A stretch of DNA of 64,000 nt from contig NZ_CP075691.1 of the NCBI RefSeq assembly GCF_020026305.1, positions 2,480,001-2,544,000 of the forward strand. The letters run 5' to 3'. Under the pieces are notes generated by a model, which saw only the letters and a list, made by a program, of their open reading frames with translations, did not search any database and was not told the origin of the DNA. The translations under genes were made by a program, and so were the position numbers. The DNA comes from Streptomyces sp. 135 (lineage in GTDB: Bacteria; Actinomycetota; Actinomycetes; Streptomycetales; Streptomycetaceae). Each line of letters starts with the position of its first letter. Positions within the stretch are counted from its first letter, which is position 1. Positions 53,837 through 62,431 of the stretch are shown here, piece after piece.

Positions 53837-54580
53837 TTACAGGCCGGACTCGGACGTACGGACCAGGATGCGACGGCAGTTCTCGCACCGCAGGACGGTG
53901 TCGGGGGAGGCCGCCTTCACTTCGTTGACCTCGGTGATGTTGAGCTCCAGGCGGCAGCCCTCGCAGCGCCGCTGGTAGAGCTTGGCCGCGCCGACGCCGC
54001 CCTGCTGCGCGCGGAGCTTGTCGTACAGCTTGAGGAGGTCGGCCGGGATGGAGGCCGAGACGACCTCGCGCTCCTTGGTGGCCGTGGCCATCTCGCGGTC
54101 GAGCTCCTCGGACGCGGCGTCCCTGCGGCCCGTCGCGTCGTCGATCTTCGCCTGGATCGAGGAGACCCGCTCGGTCAGCTCGGCGACCCGCTCCTGCGCG
54201 GACTCCCGGCGCTCCATGACCTCCAGGACGACGTCCTCCAGGTCACCCTGGCGCTTGGCGAGCGAGGCGATCTCGCGCTGGAGGTTCTCCAGGTCCTTGG
54301 GGGACGAGACCGCGCCGGAGTCCAGGCGCTGCTGGTCGCGGGCCGCGCGCTGACGGACCTGGTCGACGTCCTGCTCCGCCTTGGTCTGCTCGCGGGCGCA
54401 GTCGCCCTCCTCGGTCGTCGAGGCGACGAGGAGGTCGCGCAGCTGCGTGAGGTCCTTGGTCAGCGACTCGATCTCGGCGTGCTCGGGAAGGGACCTCTTC
54501 TTGTGCGCGAGCTGCTGAAGTCGGGTGTCCAGGGCCTGGACGTCGAGCAGTCGGATCTGGTCGGCGGGCGCGGCGTTCAG
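53837..54580 (-). CDS. C4 zinc-ribbon coiled-coil protein with CTG start
   Basis: A 247-residue protein: long coiled coil (about 10-190; LQQLAHKKRSLPEHAEIESL onward) and a C-terminal zinc ribbon (CEGCRLEL ... LRCENCRR, four Cys). Helicobacter and actinobacterial homologues are of unclear function, perhaps nucleic-acid binding. No ATG, GTG or TTG is available near the family's usual start (NAAPADQIRLLD). CTG 54580 fits: AGGAG lies seven bases upstream and CTGA overlaps the Nif3 stop, the same pattern as other coupled genes here. Confidence 0.88.
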   Translation of the reverse strand: MNAAPADQIRLLDVQALDTRLQQLAHKKRSLPEHAEIESLTKDLTQLRDLLVASTTEEGDCAREQTKAEQDVDQVRQRAARDQQRLDSGAVSSPKDLENLQREIASLAKRQGDLEDVVLEVMERRESAQERVAELTERVSSIQAKIDDATGRRDAASEELDREMATATKEREVVSASIPADLLKLYDKLRAQQGGVGAAKLYQRRCEGCRLELNITEVNEVKAASPDTVLRCENCRRILVRTSESGL

Positions 54581-55428
54581 TTGGGGGCTCCTGTTGAGTT
54601 CGGGGTTGAGGCCGCGTGGGCGGTCCAGGGGTCGGTGACCGTGTGCGAGACGTGGACGCGAAGGCCCCATCCGTTGCGGTCGGAGATCTGATCGAGCTGG
54701 GCTGCGGCCAGCTCGCACCAGGGCCACTCGGTGGCCCAGTGGGCGGCGTCGAGCAGCGCCAGCGGTGTGCGTTCGCGGGCCTCGGAGGCCGGGTGGTGGC
54801 GCAGGTCGGCGGTGAGGAAGGCGTCCACACCGGCGGCGCGCACGTCGTCGAAGAGGCTGTCGCCGGAGCCGCCGCTCACCGCGACGGTGCGGATCAGCGC
54901 GTCCGGGTCGCCCGCGGCGCGGATGCCCTGCGCGGTGGCGGGCAGCCGCTTCGCCGCGCGCTCGGCGAGCTCGGCGAGGGTCAGCGGGTGTTCGAGCTCG
55001 CAGATCCTGCCGAGCCCGCGACGGCCGTGGCGGTCGGTGGGGTCCGGCACGAGGGGGCGTACGACCCGCAGGTCGAGGGCGCCCGCGAGCGCGTCGGAGA
55101 CGCCCGGGTCGGCGCGGTCGGCGTTGGTGTGCGCGACGTGCAGCGCGACGTCGTTCTTGATGAGGTCGTGGACGACGCGGCCCTTGAAGGTGGAGGCCGC
55201 GACCGTCGTCGTACCGCGCAGGTAGAGCGGGTGGTGGGTGACCAGGAGCTGGGCTCCGAGCCGCACCGCCTCGTCGGCGATCTCCTGGACGGGGTCGACG
55301 GCGAAGAGGACCCGGGAGACCTCCGCGTCGGGGTCTCCGCAGACCGTGCCGACCGCATCCCAGCTCTCGGCCAGATCGGCGGGCCACAGGGCGTCGAGGG
55401 CGGCGATGACTTCAGACAGACGGGGCAC
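54577..55428 (-). CDS. Nif3-like dinuclear metal-centre protein
   Basis: A 283-residue Nif3/YbgI family protein (DUF34). It has ESWDAVGTVCGD, VTHHPLYLRG (about 63-72, paired His metal ligands), HVAHTNADRADPGVSDALA (about 96-114) and the late DAFLTADLRHHPASEA (about 204-219) that completes the dinuclear site. Family members form hexameric toroids; the proposed role is a GTP cyclohydrolase-like or metal-handling hydrolase. It is first in the operon Nif3 - zinc ribbon - RNase HI - phosphatase. Confidence 0.9.
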   Translation of the reverse strand: MPRLSEVIAALDALWPADLAESWDAVGTVCGDPDAEVSRVLFAVDPVQEIADEAVRLGAQLLVTHHPLYLRGTTTVAASTFKGRVVHDLIKNDVALHVAHTNADRADPGVSDALAGALDLRVVRPLVPDPTDRHGRRGLGRICELEHPLTLAELAERAAKRLPATAQGIRAAGDPDALIRTVAVSGGSGDSLFDDVRAAGVDAFLTADLRHHPASEARERTPLALLDAAHWATEWPWCELAAAQLDQISDRNGWGLRVHVSHTVTDPWTAHAASTPNSTGAPN

Positions 55429-55511
55429 GGGGAAAGGCTACCTTCCCGCTGCGCTCGGCATACCTGGCCTTACCTGGAGTGGCCGGGCGGCTACGGAGCG
55501 CCCCCTCCTCA

Positions 55512-55580
55512 GGGCTGTGCGGATGCGTCTGCGGGTCTTCTGTGGTTGCTCGCGCAGCCCCGCGCCCCTTACGGGGCCCG
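55512..55580. repeat. Streptomyces-type intergenic repeat ending in a small hairpin
   Basis: The stretch with TGTGGTTGCTCGCGCAGCCC followed by GCCCC-TTAC-GGGGC (55564-55577) matches an intergenic element I recognise from many Streptomyces genomes downstream of genes. The hairpin may act as a terminator for the decayed gene region next to it. Confidence 0.5.
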
Positions 55581-55597
55581 CCTGCTACGGGGTTCCC

Positions 55598-56059
55598 TCA
55601 CGGGGCGAGGTGGGTCTTGAGGTCGCCCAGGACCTCGTTCGCCGTGCGTCGGCCCGGTCGATCTTCTCGGGGCTGATCTCGGTGGCGAGGTCGTTGATCC
55701 GCTGGTTCTCGGGCCGCGGAGACCCGTGTCGTCGAGGACCGCTTCCCGTACGCGGCGAGCTCGCTGCCGAGGATCAAGTCCGGCTTGAGCGCGGCGATGG
55801 CTTCCAGGTTGAGGGAGTTGATCATGCCGACGTCCTTGGGGCTGCCGGCCTCCTTCTTGAGGTAGCCGGGGACGCCGTCGTCGCCCTCGGTGGGGGCGTA
55901 CCCGACGGGCTTGACGCCCAGCGAGACCACGTTGCCCAGCTCGCCCACGTCGAGTACGACGACGCGCCGGGGTCGCTTCTTCAGCTCGGTCTCGCCGCGG
56001 GCGTGCTCGATCGTGCGCGGGAACTCGCCCGGCTTCGCCGTCGTGCCCATCTTCGCCAT
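55598..56059 (-). pseudogene. Decayed iron-siderophore ABC substrate-binding protein
   Basis: The first about 100 residues read as a FecB/FhuD-type binding protein (RVVVLDVGELGNVVSLGVKP, VGYAPTEGDDG, EAIAALKPDLILGSELAAYG). The frame then degenerates into Arg-rich sequence. Remaining family-like residues (ENQRINDLATEIS) appear in another frame near 55690, so there is a frameshift and most of the C-terminal lobe is missing. The lipoprotein signal upstream is also broken. No permease or ATPase genes are adjacent. Confidence 0.75.
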
Positions 56060-56325
56060 CCGCTCGGCGGCCGCGCCGCGGGGACCGGGATCGTACGGCT
56101 CGTGCGGTCCGGGGGAACTCGGACATCGGGACTCCGAAGGTGCGCTGCCCGGACCGGCCGAGCTCAGGTTCGCCTGACTTCAAGCAGTGCCGCCCCGCGC
56201 AGCACAACCGCCCCCGCCCCCTCAGGCCAACCCGGACATCTCCACCCTTCTGTGTGAAGCGGACAGCCGTGCACCCCACGTCAGCGCGTACGAACCTAGC
56301 GTCGAAGGCGGAGGTGACACCGACC

Positions 56326-57384
56326 ATGACAGCGGCAACGATCACGGTGGACGGTTCCTACGCGGCACGGCTCGCACGGCGGGGCGACTCCTGGTTCCCC
56401 GAGCGCTGGACGCTGGACTCCCCCGAGCCCTACGCGGTGCCGCTCGCCGGCCACCAGCCCGAGGAGCCCGGCACCGAAGTGCTGCCGCTGAGCGACGGGC
56501 GCGTCCTCATCCACCGCCTGGTGGACGGACGCCACGCCTTCGCGCTGCTCTACCCCACGGGCCCGGAGACCGGCGAGATCCCCCTCGGCGGCGTGGAGTG
56601 CGAGGGCGGGTTGAGCCTGCTGCCGCCCGCCCCGGACGGCACCCGCGCCTACGCCCTCGCGGTCGGCGCCCGCTCGACGGACGTATGGCTGGTGGCGGGC
56701 GGCTCCTTCGGCCCCGAGCACGTCGCCGAGGTGCCCGGGCGCTGCTCGGGCGGCGTCTGGCTGGACCGTACGGGGCGGCTGCTCGCCCTGGACCGGGAGT
56801 CGGCCGGGTGCGTCAAGACGGTGGCCGTCGACCTGGAGCGGGGCGGCGAGGTGTCTCCGCTGCTCCAGATCGCCGAGGGGAGCGACGACCGGCTGCTGCT
56901 CGCCGACGCGGACAGCGGCCTGCTCCTCATCCGTTCGAACGCGCCGGGCCACGACCGGCTCGGCTGGGGCGTGCTCGGCGGCACCCTCCCCGTCCGCTTC
57001 CCCGAGTCGCTGCGCCTCGCGGACTGCGCGGTCACGCCGTTCGCGATCCAGCCGGGGCAGACGCTCCTCCCGGAGGGCTGCGCGGTGGCGCTGCGGATCG
57101 ACGGCGCGGCGGGCACCTGGCTCGGCGTCTGGCGGCCCGCCGAGCGGCGCATGCGGCAACTGGCGGCGCCGGTGGGCTGGTTGGCCGGTTCGGGGCACTG
57201 GACGCGGGACGGCGTGCTGCGACTTCCGTACGTGACGCGGGACGTGCCCTGCGGTGTCGCGCGGGTGACGGCGCCCCCGCAGCAGCTGCCGGACGCGCCG
57301 TCGCTCAAGCCGGTACCGCCCCCCGCGCCCCGGCCCGTGCCCCTGCAACAGGCGCCCCTCGGCGGGCGGGTGGCGGCCGGTTAG
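56326..57384 (+). CDS. Conserved Streptomyces-type protein of unknown function, propeller-like
   Basis: A 352-residue soluble protein from ATG 56326 with GGAGG eleven bases upstream. It shows repeating beta-rich segments (DGRVLIHRLVDGRHAFALLY, RAYALAVGARSTDVWLVAGG, RLLALDRESAGCVKTVAVDL, RLLLADADSGLLLIRSN), suggesting a beta-propeller. No catalytic motif or signal peptide was seen, and the C-terminus is Pro-rich. I do not recognise a named family. Confidence 0.8.
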   Translation: MTAATITVDGSYAARLARRGDSWFPERWTLDSPEPYAVPLAGHQPEEPGTEVLPLSDGRVLIHRLVDGRHAFALLYPTGPETGEIPLGGVECEGGLSLLPPAPDGTRAYALAVGARSTDVWLVAGGSFGPEHVAEVPGRCSGGVWLDRTGRLLALDRESAGCVKTVAVDLERGGEVSPLLQIAEGSDDRLLLADADSGLLLIRSNAPGHDRLGWGVLGGTLPVRFPESLRLADCAVTPFAIQPGQTLLPEGCAVALRIDGAAGTWLGVWRPAERRMRQLAAPVGWLAGSGHWTRDGVLRLPYVTRDVPCGVARVTAPPQQLPDAPSLKPVPPPAPRPVPLQQAPLGGRVAAG

Positions 57385-57430
57385 ACTCGGCCGGCTGCAC
57401 GAAGGATCTTCTTACGGGGTGAGTAGAGAG

Positions 57431-57664
57431 ATGTCGACCGAGGCCATAACGGAGACACAGACGGAAGCGCAGTGGACGACACAGCGGGAGACGCCGTGGA
57501 CGACACAGCGCGAGACACAGTGGGAGACCGATCCGCGGCAGGCGACGGCCGCCGCGACCTCGACCGCACGGTCCGGCGCCGGTAGGCACCGCGGGCCGGT
57601 GGCCGAGCACGACGAGGCCACCGCGCCGAGGGGCCGCCACCGCAGGCAGCCGTCGGACTCCTGA
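57431..57664 (+). CDS. Small hydrophilic protein with QTE/QWT repeats
   Basis: A 77-residue protein starting at ATG 57431 (GGGGTGAG eight bases upstream; GTG 57419 is an alternative). The N-terminal half repeats TQRETPWTTQRETQWET; the C-terminal half is Arg/His-rich (GRHRGPVAEHDEATAPRGRH). It looks disordered. A strong hairpin follows, supporting a real transcription unit. Function unknown. Confidence 0.55.
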   Translation: MSTEAITETQTEAQWTTQRETPWTTQRETQWETDPRQATAAATSTARSGAGRHRGPVAEHDEATAPRGRHRRQPSDS

Positions 57665-57705
57665 CGCACCGAAGCACGCACCACCACACGCACCGCGTCG
57701 CGGAG

Positions 57706-57748
57706 AGCCCCGCCCAAAGGCCGCCACAAGCGGCCCCCGGGCGGGGCT
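57706..57748. terminator. Long nested stem-loop between convergent genes
   Basis: AGCCCCGCCC pairs with GGGCGGGGCT; inside it GGCCGC pairs with GCGGCC around CACAA. It lies 42 bases after the small + gene and 53 bases before the end of the minus-strand SDR operon, so it can terminate both. Confidence 0.85.
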
Positions 57749-57801
57749 TCCCTGCGTTTCCACCAAGAACCGCCTACCCCGCTTTCAGAACTTCTCCCGC
57801 T

Positions 57802-58767
57802 TCAGGCCTTCTCCCGCTTCAGGCCGAGCACCTCGGCCGCCGCGAACGTCTCGGCCGGGGGGCGCGTCGCGTAGTACGGCGAGATCAGCTCGTCCAGCTC
57901 CTCGAAGGTGAACGCCTCCTTCGCCGCGTCGAACTTCGCCGCCACCTTGGGGCGTTCGACGATCGCGACCATCCCCCCGTGGACCACGAGCAGTTGGCCG
58001 TTGACGCGGCCGGCGGCGGGCGAGGCGAGATAGCCGACCAGCGGCGACACGTGTTCGGGCGCGAGCGGGTCCAGCCGGCCGTCCGTCGGCTCCTGGAACC
58101 CCTGGAAGACGTCCTCGGTCATCCGCGTCCGCGCGCGGGGGCAGATCGCGTTGGCCGTCACGCCGTACTTGGCGAGCGCCAGCGCCGTCGACGTCGTCAG
58201 TCCGACGATGCCGCCCTTCGCCGCCGCGTAGTTGGGCTGGCCCGCGGATCCGGCGAGGAACGCCTCCGACGAGGTGTTCACGATCCGCCCGTACACCGGG
58301 CCGCCCGCGGCCTTGGAGCGCTCGCGCCAGTGGACGGACGCGAAGTGGGTCGTGTTGAAGTGGCCCTTGAGGTGGACGCGGATGACCGAGTCCCACTCGC
58401 CCTCGCTCATCGAGAAGATCATCCGGTCCCGCAGGATGCCCGCGTTGTTGACCAGGATGTCGAGCTTTCCGTACGTGTCGACCGCCAGCCCGATCAGCGT
58501 GCGGGCCTGGTCGTGGTCCGCCACGTCGCCGGTGTGGGCCACGGCCTGCCCGCCCTTGGCCCGGATCTCGGCGGCGACCTCCTCGGCGGGCGCCGCCGAC
58601 GCCTCACCGGAGCCGTCGCGCCCCGGCTGCCCGAAGTCGTTGACGACGACGCTCGCGCCGAGCCGGGCCAGTTCCAGGGCCTCGGCGCGGCCGAGCCCGC
58701 GGCCCGCGCCGGTGACGACCGCGGCCAGACCCTCAAGCGGCAGTGGCAGTGACAGTGACAGTGACAT
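57802..58767 (-). CDS. Short-chain dehydrogenase/reductase (multifunctional-enzyme-like)
   Basis: A 321-residue NAD(P)-dependent SDR. Cofactor motif TGAGRGLGRAEAL (about 18-30), NNAGI, catalytic Ser in NTSSEAF and Tyr-Lys in PNYAAAKGG. Length and the C-terminal extension (about 255-321) match the 3-hydroxyacyl-CoA/17-beta-hydroxysteroid dehydrogenase domain of MFE-2-type enzymes. It is the last gene of the MaoC-ADH-SDR operon; its N-terminus SLSLSLPLP comes from a small DNA repeat at 58736-58766. Confidence 0.9.
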   Translation of the reverse strand: MSLSLSLPLPLEGLAAVVTGAGRGLGRAEALELARLGASVVVNDFGQPGRDGSGEASAAPAEEVAAEIRAKGGQAVAHTGDVADHDQARTLIGLAVDTYGKLDILVNNAGILRDRMIFSMSEGEWDSVIRVHLKGHFNTTHFASVHWRERSKAAGGPVYGRIVNTSSEAFLAGSAGQPNYAAAKGGIVGLTTSTALALAKYGVTANAICPRARTRMTEDVFQGFQEPTDGRLDPLAPEHVSPLVGYLASPAAGRVNGQLLVVHGGMVAIVERPKVAAKFDAAKEAFTFEELDELISPYYATRPPAETFAAAEVLGLKREKA

Positions 58768-58786
58768 CAATGTCCCCCATGTCCTC

Positions 58787-59863
58787 TCAGATCTCGATGC
58801 ACGTACGCAGGGCGGTCCCGGTACGCATCTGGTCGAGGGCCTCGTTGATCTCGGTGAGCCGCACCCGGTGCGTGATGAGGTTCTCCAGATCGATGCGGCC
58901 CGCCCGCCAGAGCGCGATGGCGCGTTCGTACGACTGGAGGACGTCGCCCCCGCCGTACATGGAGGGCAGGATCCGCTTCTCGTCGAAGAACAGCTCGAAC
59001 ATGTTGAGCTGGAGGTGGTCGTCCATGGCGCCCGCGCCGACGACGCACAGCGTGCCGCCGCGCCGCGTCGTCTCGTACGCCGTGCGGGCCGTGGCGGACT
59101 TGCCGACGACCTCGAAGACGTAGTCGAAGCCCTCGCCCGCGGTGATCCGCTGCTTGGCGTCGGCCAGCCCGTCGGGCGGGACCGCCTCCGTGGCGCCGAA
59201 GCCGAGCGCCGCCTCCCTGCGCGAGGCGACCGGGTCGACCGCGACGATCTGCGCCGCGCCCTTGAGCCTGGCCCCCTGGATCGCGGAGATGCCGACGCCA
59301 CCGCAGCCGATGACGGCCACCGACGAACCGGCCCGCACGTCGGCGGTGTTGATGGCCGCGCCGAGCCCCGTGGTCACCCCGCAGCCGATGAGCGCCGCGA
59401 TGTCGAAGGGCACGTCGTCGGGGATCGGCACGGCGCACCCGGCGTCGACGACGACCTCCTCGGTGAAGGTGCCCGTGCCCGCGAAGCCGAAGACGTCCCC
59501 GCCGGGGCGCTTGAAGTTGGGGGTGCCCGCGTTCATGAAACCGGCGAGACAGAGCTGGGTCTGGCCCCGCTTGCAGGCGGGGCAGGTGCCGCAGGCGGGG
59601 AGCCAGCTCAGGAGGACCCGGTCGCCCGGCGCGAGACCGCTGACGCCGTCACCGACGTCGAGGATCTCGCCGGCGCCCTCGTGGCCGGGGATGAAGGGCG
59701 CGGGCTGCGGCAGCACGCCGTTCATCGCGGAGACGTCCGAGTGGCACAGGCCGGTGGCCCGGATTCGGATCCTCACCTTGCCCGGACCGAAGCCCAACGC
59801 CTCCACGTCGTCGAGGACTTCGAGCTTGTCCTGGCCTATCTCGTGCAGTACGGCTGCGCGCAT
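58787..59863 (-). CDS. Zinc-dependent alcohol dehydrogenase
   Basis: A 358-residue medium-chain dehydrogenase of the class III/Rxyl_3153-like group. Catalytic zinc ligands in GLCHSDVSAMNG (about 38-49), PGHEGAGEI (about 59-67) and the later Cys; structural zinc in CGTCPACKRGQTQLC (about 89-103); Rossmann motif VIGCGGVGISAIQGA. It oxidises an alcohol with NAD. It starts 49 bases after the MaoC gene and is followed 19 bases later by the SDR gene. Confidence 0.92.
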   Translation of the reverse strand: MRAAVLHEIGQDKLEVLDDVEALGFGPGKVRIRIRATGLCHSDVSAMNGVLPQPAPFIPGHEGAGEILDVGDGVSGLAPGDRVLLSWLPACGTCPACKRGQTQLCLAGFMNAGTPNFKRPGGDVFGFAGTGTFTEEVVVDAGCAVPIPDDVPFDIAALIGCGVTTGLGAAINTADVRAGSSVAVIGCGGVGISAIQGARLKGAAQIVAVDPVASRREAALGFGATEAVPPDGLADAKQRITAGEGFDYVFEVVGKSATARTAYETTRRGGTLCVVGAGAMDDHLQLNMFELFFDEKRILPSMYGGGDVLQSYERAIALWRAGRIDLENLITHRVRLTEINEALDQMRTGTALRTCIEI

Positions 59864-59912
59864 GGTGCGGCTCCTCTCGGCGTACGAAGCTCCGGGCCCG
59901 CCCCGAAGCGGC

Positions 59913-60767
59913 TCAGACGTGCTCGACGACGGTGTCGGCGAGGACCGGCGCGTCGTCCCGTTCGACCGCGGTGACCGTGGCCTGGACGCGGCCCTCGGTG
60001 CGCCACATGCGGATGCGCAGGGTCTCGCCGGGGAAGACGACGCCGACGAAGCGGGTGCCGTAGCTGCGCACCCGGGACACGTCGCCGTCCAGCTGCGTGT
60101 CGACGACGGCCTTGAGCGTCATCCCGTACGTGCACAGCCCGTGCAGGATCGGCTTGTCGAAGCCGGCGAGCTTCGCGAACTCGGGGTCGGCGTGCAGGGG
60201 GTTCCAGTCACCGGAGAGGCGGTAGAGCAGTGCCTGGTCCTCGCGGACGGGGCGCTCGATCTCCAGGTCGGGGTCGCCCTCGGGGGCGGGCAGCCGGGTG
60301 GAGGGTCCCCGGTCGCCGCCGAAGCCCCCTTCACCGCGTACGAAGATCTGGGCGTCGCTCGTCCACAGCGGGCCCTCGTCGTCGGCGGCCTCGGAGCGCA
60401 GGACGAGGATCGCCGCCTTGCCCTTGTCGTACACCGCGGCGACCTTCGAGGTGGTCATCGCCCTGCCGCCCACGGGAATGGGGCGGTGCAGCGTGATGGT
60501 CTGGCCGCCGTGCAGCACCGCCGCGAGGTCCACCTCGATGCCGGGGGCGGAGAGGCCGCCCATCATCCCCATCCCGGCGCCCGCGACGGTGGCGAAGCTG
60601 GGCAGGACGTGCAGCCTGGATTCCAGCGTGTACCGCAGTTCGGCGGGGTCGGTGGCGGGCCGTCCCGCGCCGAGGCCCAGGTGGTAGAGCTGGACGTCCT
60701 TGTGGTCCCAGGTGATCTCGGCGGACCGGGGTTCGGCGGCCACGGCCTTCGCGGCGTCAATGGGCAT
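59913..60767 (-). CDS. MaoC-type enoyl-CoA hydratase (hydratase 2)
   Basis: A 284-residue two-hot-dog protein. The C-terminal half has the hydratase-2 motif SGDWNPLHADPEFAKLAGF (about 186-204) with catalytic Asp and His, then PILHGLCTYG. The N-terminal half is the non-catalytic hot dog. Such enzymes hydrate 2-enoyl-CoA in fatty-acid or steroid side-chain degradation. It is first in the operon and lies about 97 bases downstream of a KstR-like palindrome. Confidence 0.92.
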   Translation of the reverse strand: MPIDAAKAVAAEPRSAEITWDHKDVQLYHLGLGAGRPATDPAELRYTLESRLHVLPSFATVAGAGMGMMGGLSAPGIEVDLAAVLHGGQTITLHRPIPVGGRAMTTSKVAAVYDKGKAAILVLRSEAADDEGPLWTSDAQIFVRGEGGFGGDRGPSTRLPAPEGDPDLEIERPVREDQALLYRLSGDWNPLHADPEFAKLAGFDKPILHGLCTYGMTLKAVVDTQLDGDVSRVRSYGTRFVGVVFPGETLRIRMWRTEGRVQATVTAVERDDAPVLADTVVEHV

Positions 60768-60864
60768 GGGGCGGCAGCTCCTTGGGCTCTTCGGCCGACA
60801 GCGGAAGACCTCGGTGCGGCCGTCCGCACCGTCGACCGCACCGAGGTCGCAACAGGGCCGTTCT

Positions 60865-60878
60865 AGAACGCGTTCCAG
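60865..60878. promoter_or_regulatory. KstR-like operator before the MaoC-ADH-SDR operon
   Basis: TAGAACGCGTTCCA fits the mycobacterial KstR consensus TnnAACnnGTTnnA exactly. It lies between the MaoC gene and the end of the MFS gene. A TetR-family sterol/lipid repressor probably binds here; no such regulator is in the window. Confidence 0.6.
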
Positions 60879-60954
60879 TCCGGCGTCCCATGTATAGCCG
60901 AGCCCCGGGGAGTTGTGAAGGCTCCGGACGCGCGCCGCCTGACGCAGCGTCAGA

Positions 60955-62418
60955 TCAGCTGTCCTGAGAGCCGGCCCCCCGGGAGGCGGCCGTCCGCTGC
61001 GCCGGCATCCACAGGAGCAGCATCACCACGCCCGCCAGCAGGATGAACCCGCTCGTGCGGAACGCCATCGCGTAGCCGTCCGTCAGCGCCTGCCGCGACG
61101 TCGAGCCGTCCATCTGCGCCGCCGCCACCGTGGAGAGCACCGCGAGGCCGAGCGCGCCGCCCATCGTGCGGGAGGTGTTGATCAGGCCCGAGACGAGCCC
61201 CGCGTCGCCCGGCTGCGCGCCCGACGTGGCGAGGGAGGCGAGCGGGGTCGTGGCGAGGCCCGCGCCGAACATCATCACGATGCCGGGCAGCATGATCGAG
61301 GTCATGTACGCCCCGTCGACCGTCATCGTCGACTGCCAGCCGAAGCCCGCGGCGGCCACCACGATGCCGAGCACGGAGACGTTCTTCGCGCCGAGCACCG
61401 GCATCACGCGCGGCGCCAGCATCGAGCCGAGGACGATGGTGAGGGACGACGGGATGAGGGCGAGGCCCGCCTTGAGCGGGGAGTAGTCGAGGACGTTCTG
61501 GGCGTACAGCGTCATGAACATCCACATGGCGAACATCCCGCCGCCGCACATGAACATCGCGGCGTTCGCGGCCGACACCGACCGCACCCTGAACAGCTTC
61601 AGCGGCATCAGCGGCACCTTCGTGCGCGCCTCCACCACGAGGAAGGCCGCGAGCAGCGCGAGCCCGGCCGCCAGCGGCACCAGGGTCGCCGCCGCCGTCC
61701 AGCCCTTCTCCTCGGTCTGCACGATCCCGTACGCGAGGGTGGCGAGCCCGGCCGTGACGAGCACCGCGCCCGGCACGTCGAGGCGGCGCGCCTGGCCCGC
61801 CCTGCTCTCGGTGAGCCAGGCCAGCCCCGCGACGATGACCAGGGCGCCGATGGGGACGTTGATCAGGAGCACCCAGCGCCAGGAGAGCAGGTCGGTGAGG
61901 GCGCCGCCGACCAGGCCGCCGGCCGCGCCGCCGCCCGCGCCGACCGCCGACCAGACGCCGATCGCCCGTATGCGCGCCGGGCCCTCGGGCACGGCCGAGG
62001 TGAGGATCGTCAGCGTCGACGGCGCGAGGATCGCGGCGCCGAGTCCCTGGACGGCCCGCGCCGCCAGGAGCTGCCACTCGGCCTGCGCGAGGCCGCCGCC
62101 GAGGGAGGCGGCGGTGAAGAGGCCGAGGCCGAGAAGGAACATCCGCTTGCGCCCGAAGAGGTCGCCGGCCCGGCCGCCGAGCAGCATGAAGCCCGCGAAG
62201 GCGATGGAGTAGGCGTTGACGACCCACTGGAGTCCGATGGCGCTCATGCCGAGGTCGGCCCGCATCGAGGGCAGCGCGGTGTTCACCACCGACACGTCGA
62301 GGACGACCAGGAACTGGCCGGCGCAGGCGGCGAGCAGGACCGCCCACACCGGGGCGGACTTCTTCGGCGGGGCGGTTGCGGCGTCGGGGGTGTAAGTGGT
62401 GGAGGGCGTCTGGACCAT
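60955..62418 (-). CDS. DHA2-type MFS drug transporter
   Basis: A 487-residue exporter of the EmrB/QacA group with about 14 membrane helices. Motif A is GRAGDLFGRKRMF (about 80-92), motif C-like GVWSAVGAGGGAAGGLVGGA (about 148-167), and the first helix has DVSVVNTALPSM (about 40-51). ATG 62418 is chosen because GAGAGG lies nine bases upstream; ATG 62427 has it directly adjacent. Substrate unknown. Confidence 0.9.
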   Translation of the reverse strand: MVQTPSTTYTPDAATAPPKKSAPVWAVLLAACAGQFLVVLDVSVVNTALPSMRADLGMSAIGLQWVVNAYSIAFAGFMLLGGRAGDLFGRKRMFLLGLGLFTAASLGGGLAQAEWQLLAARAVQGLGAAILAPSTLTILTSAVPEGPARIRAIGVWSAVGAGGGAAGGLVGGALTDLLSWRWVLLINVPIGALVIVAGLAWLTESRAGQARRLDVPGAVLVTAGLATLAYGIVQTEEKGWTAAATLVPLAAGLALLAAFLVVEARTKVPLMPLKLFRVRSVSAANAAMFMCGGGMFAMWMFMTLYAQNVLDYSPLKAGLALIPSSLTIVLGSMLAPRVMPVLGAKNVSVLGIVVAAAGFGWQSTMTVDGAYMTSIMLPGIVMMFGAGLATTPLASLATSGAQPGDAGLVSGLINTSRTMGGALGLAVLSTVAAAQMDGSTSRQALTDGYAMAFRTSGFILLAGVVMLLLWMPAQRTAASRGAGSQDS

Positions 62419-62431
62419 GACGACCATCCTC

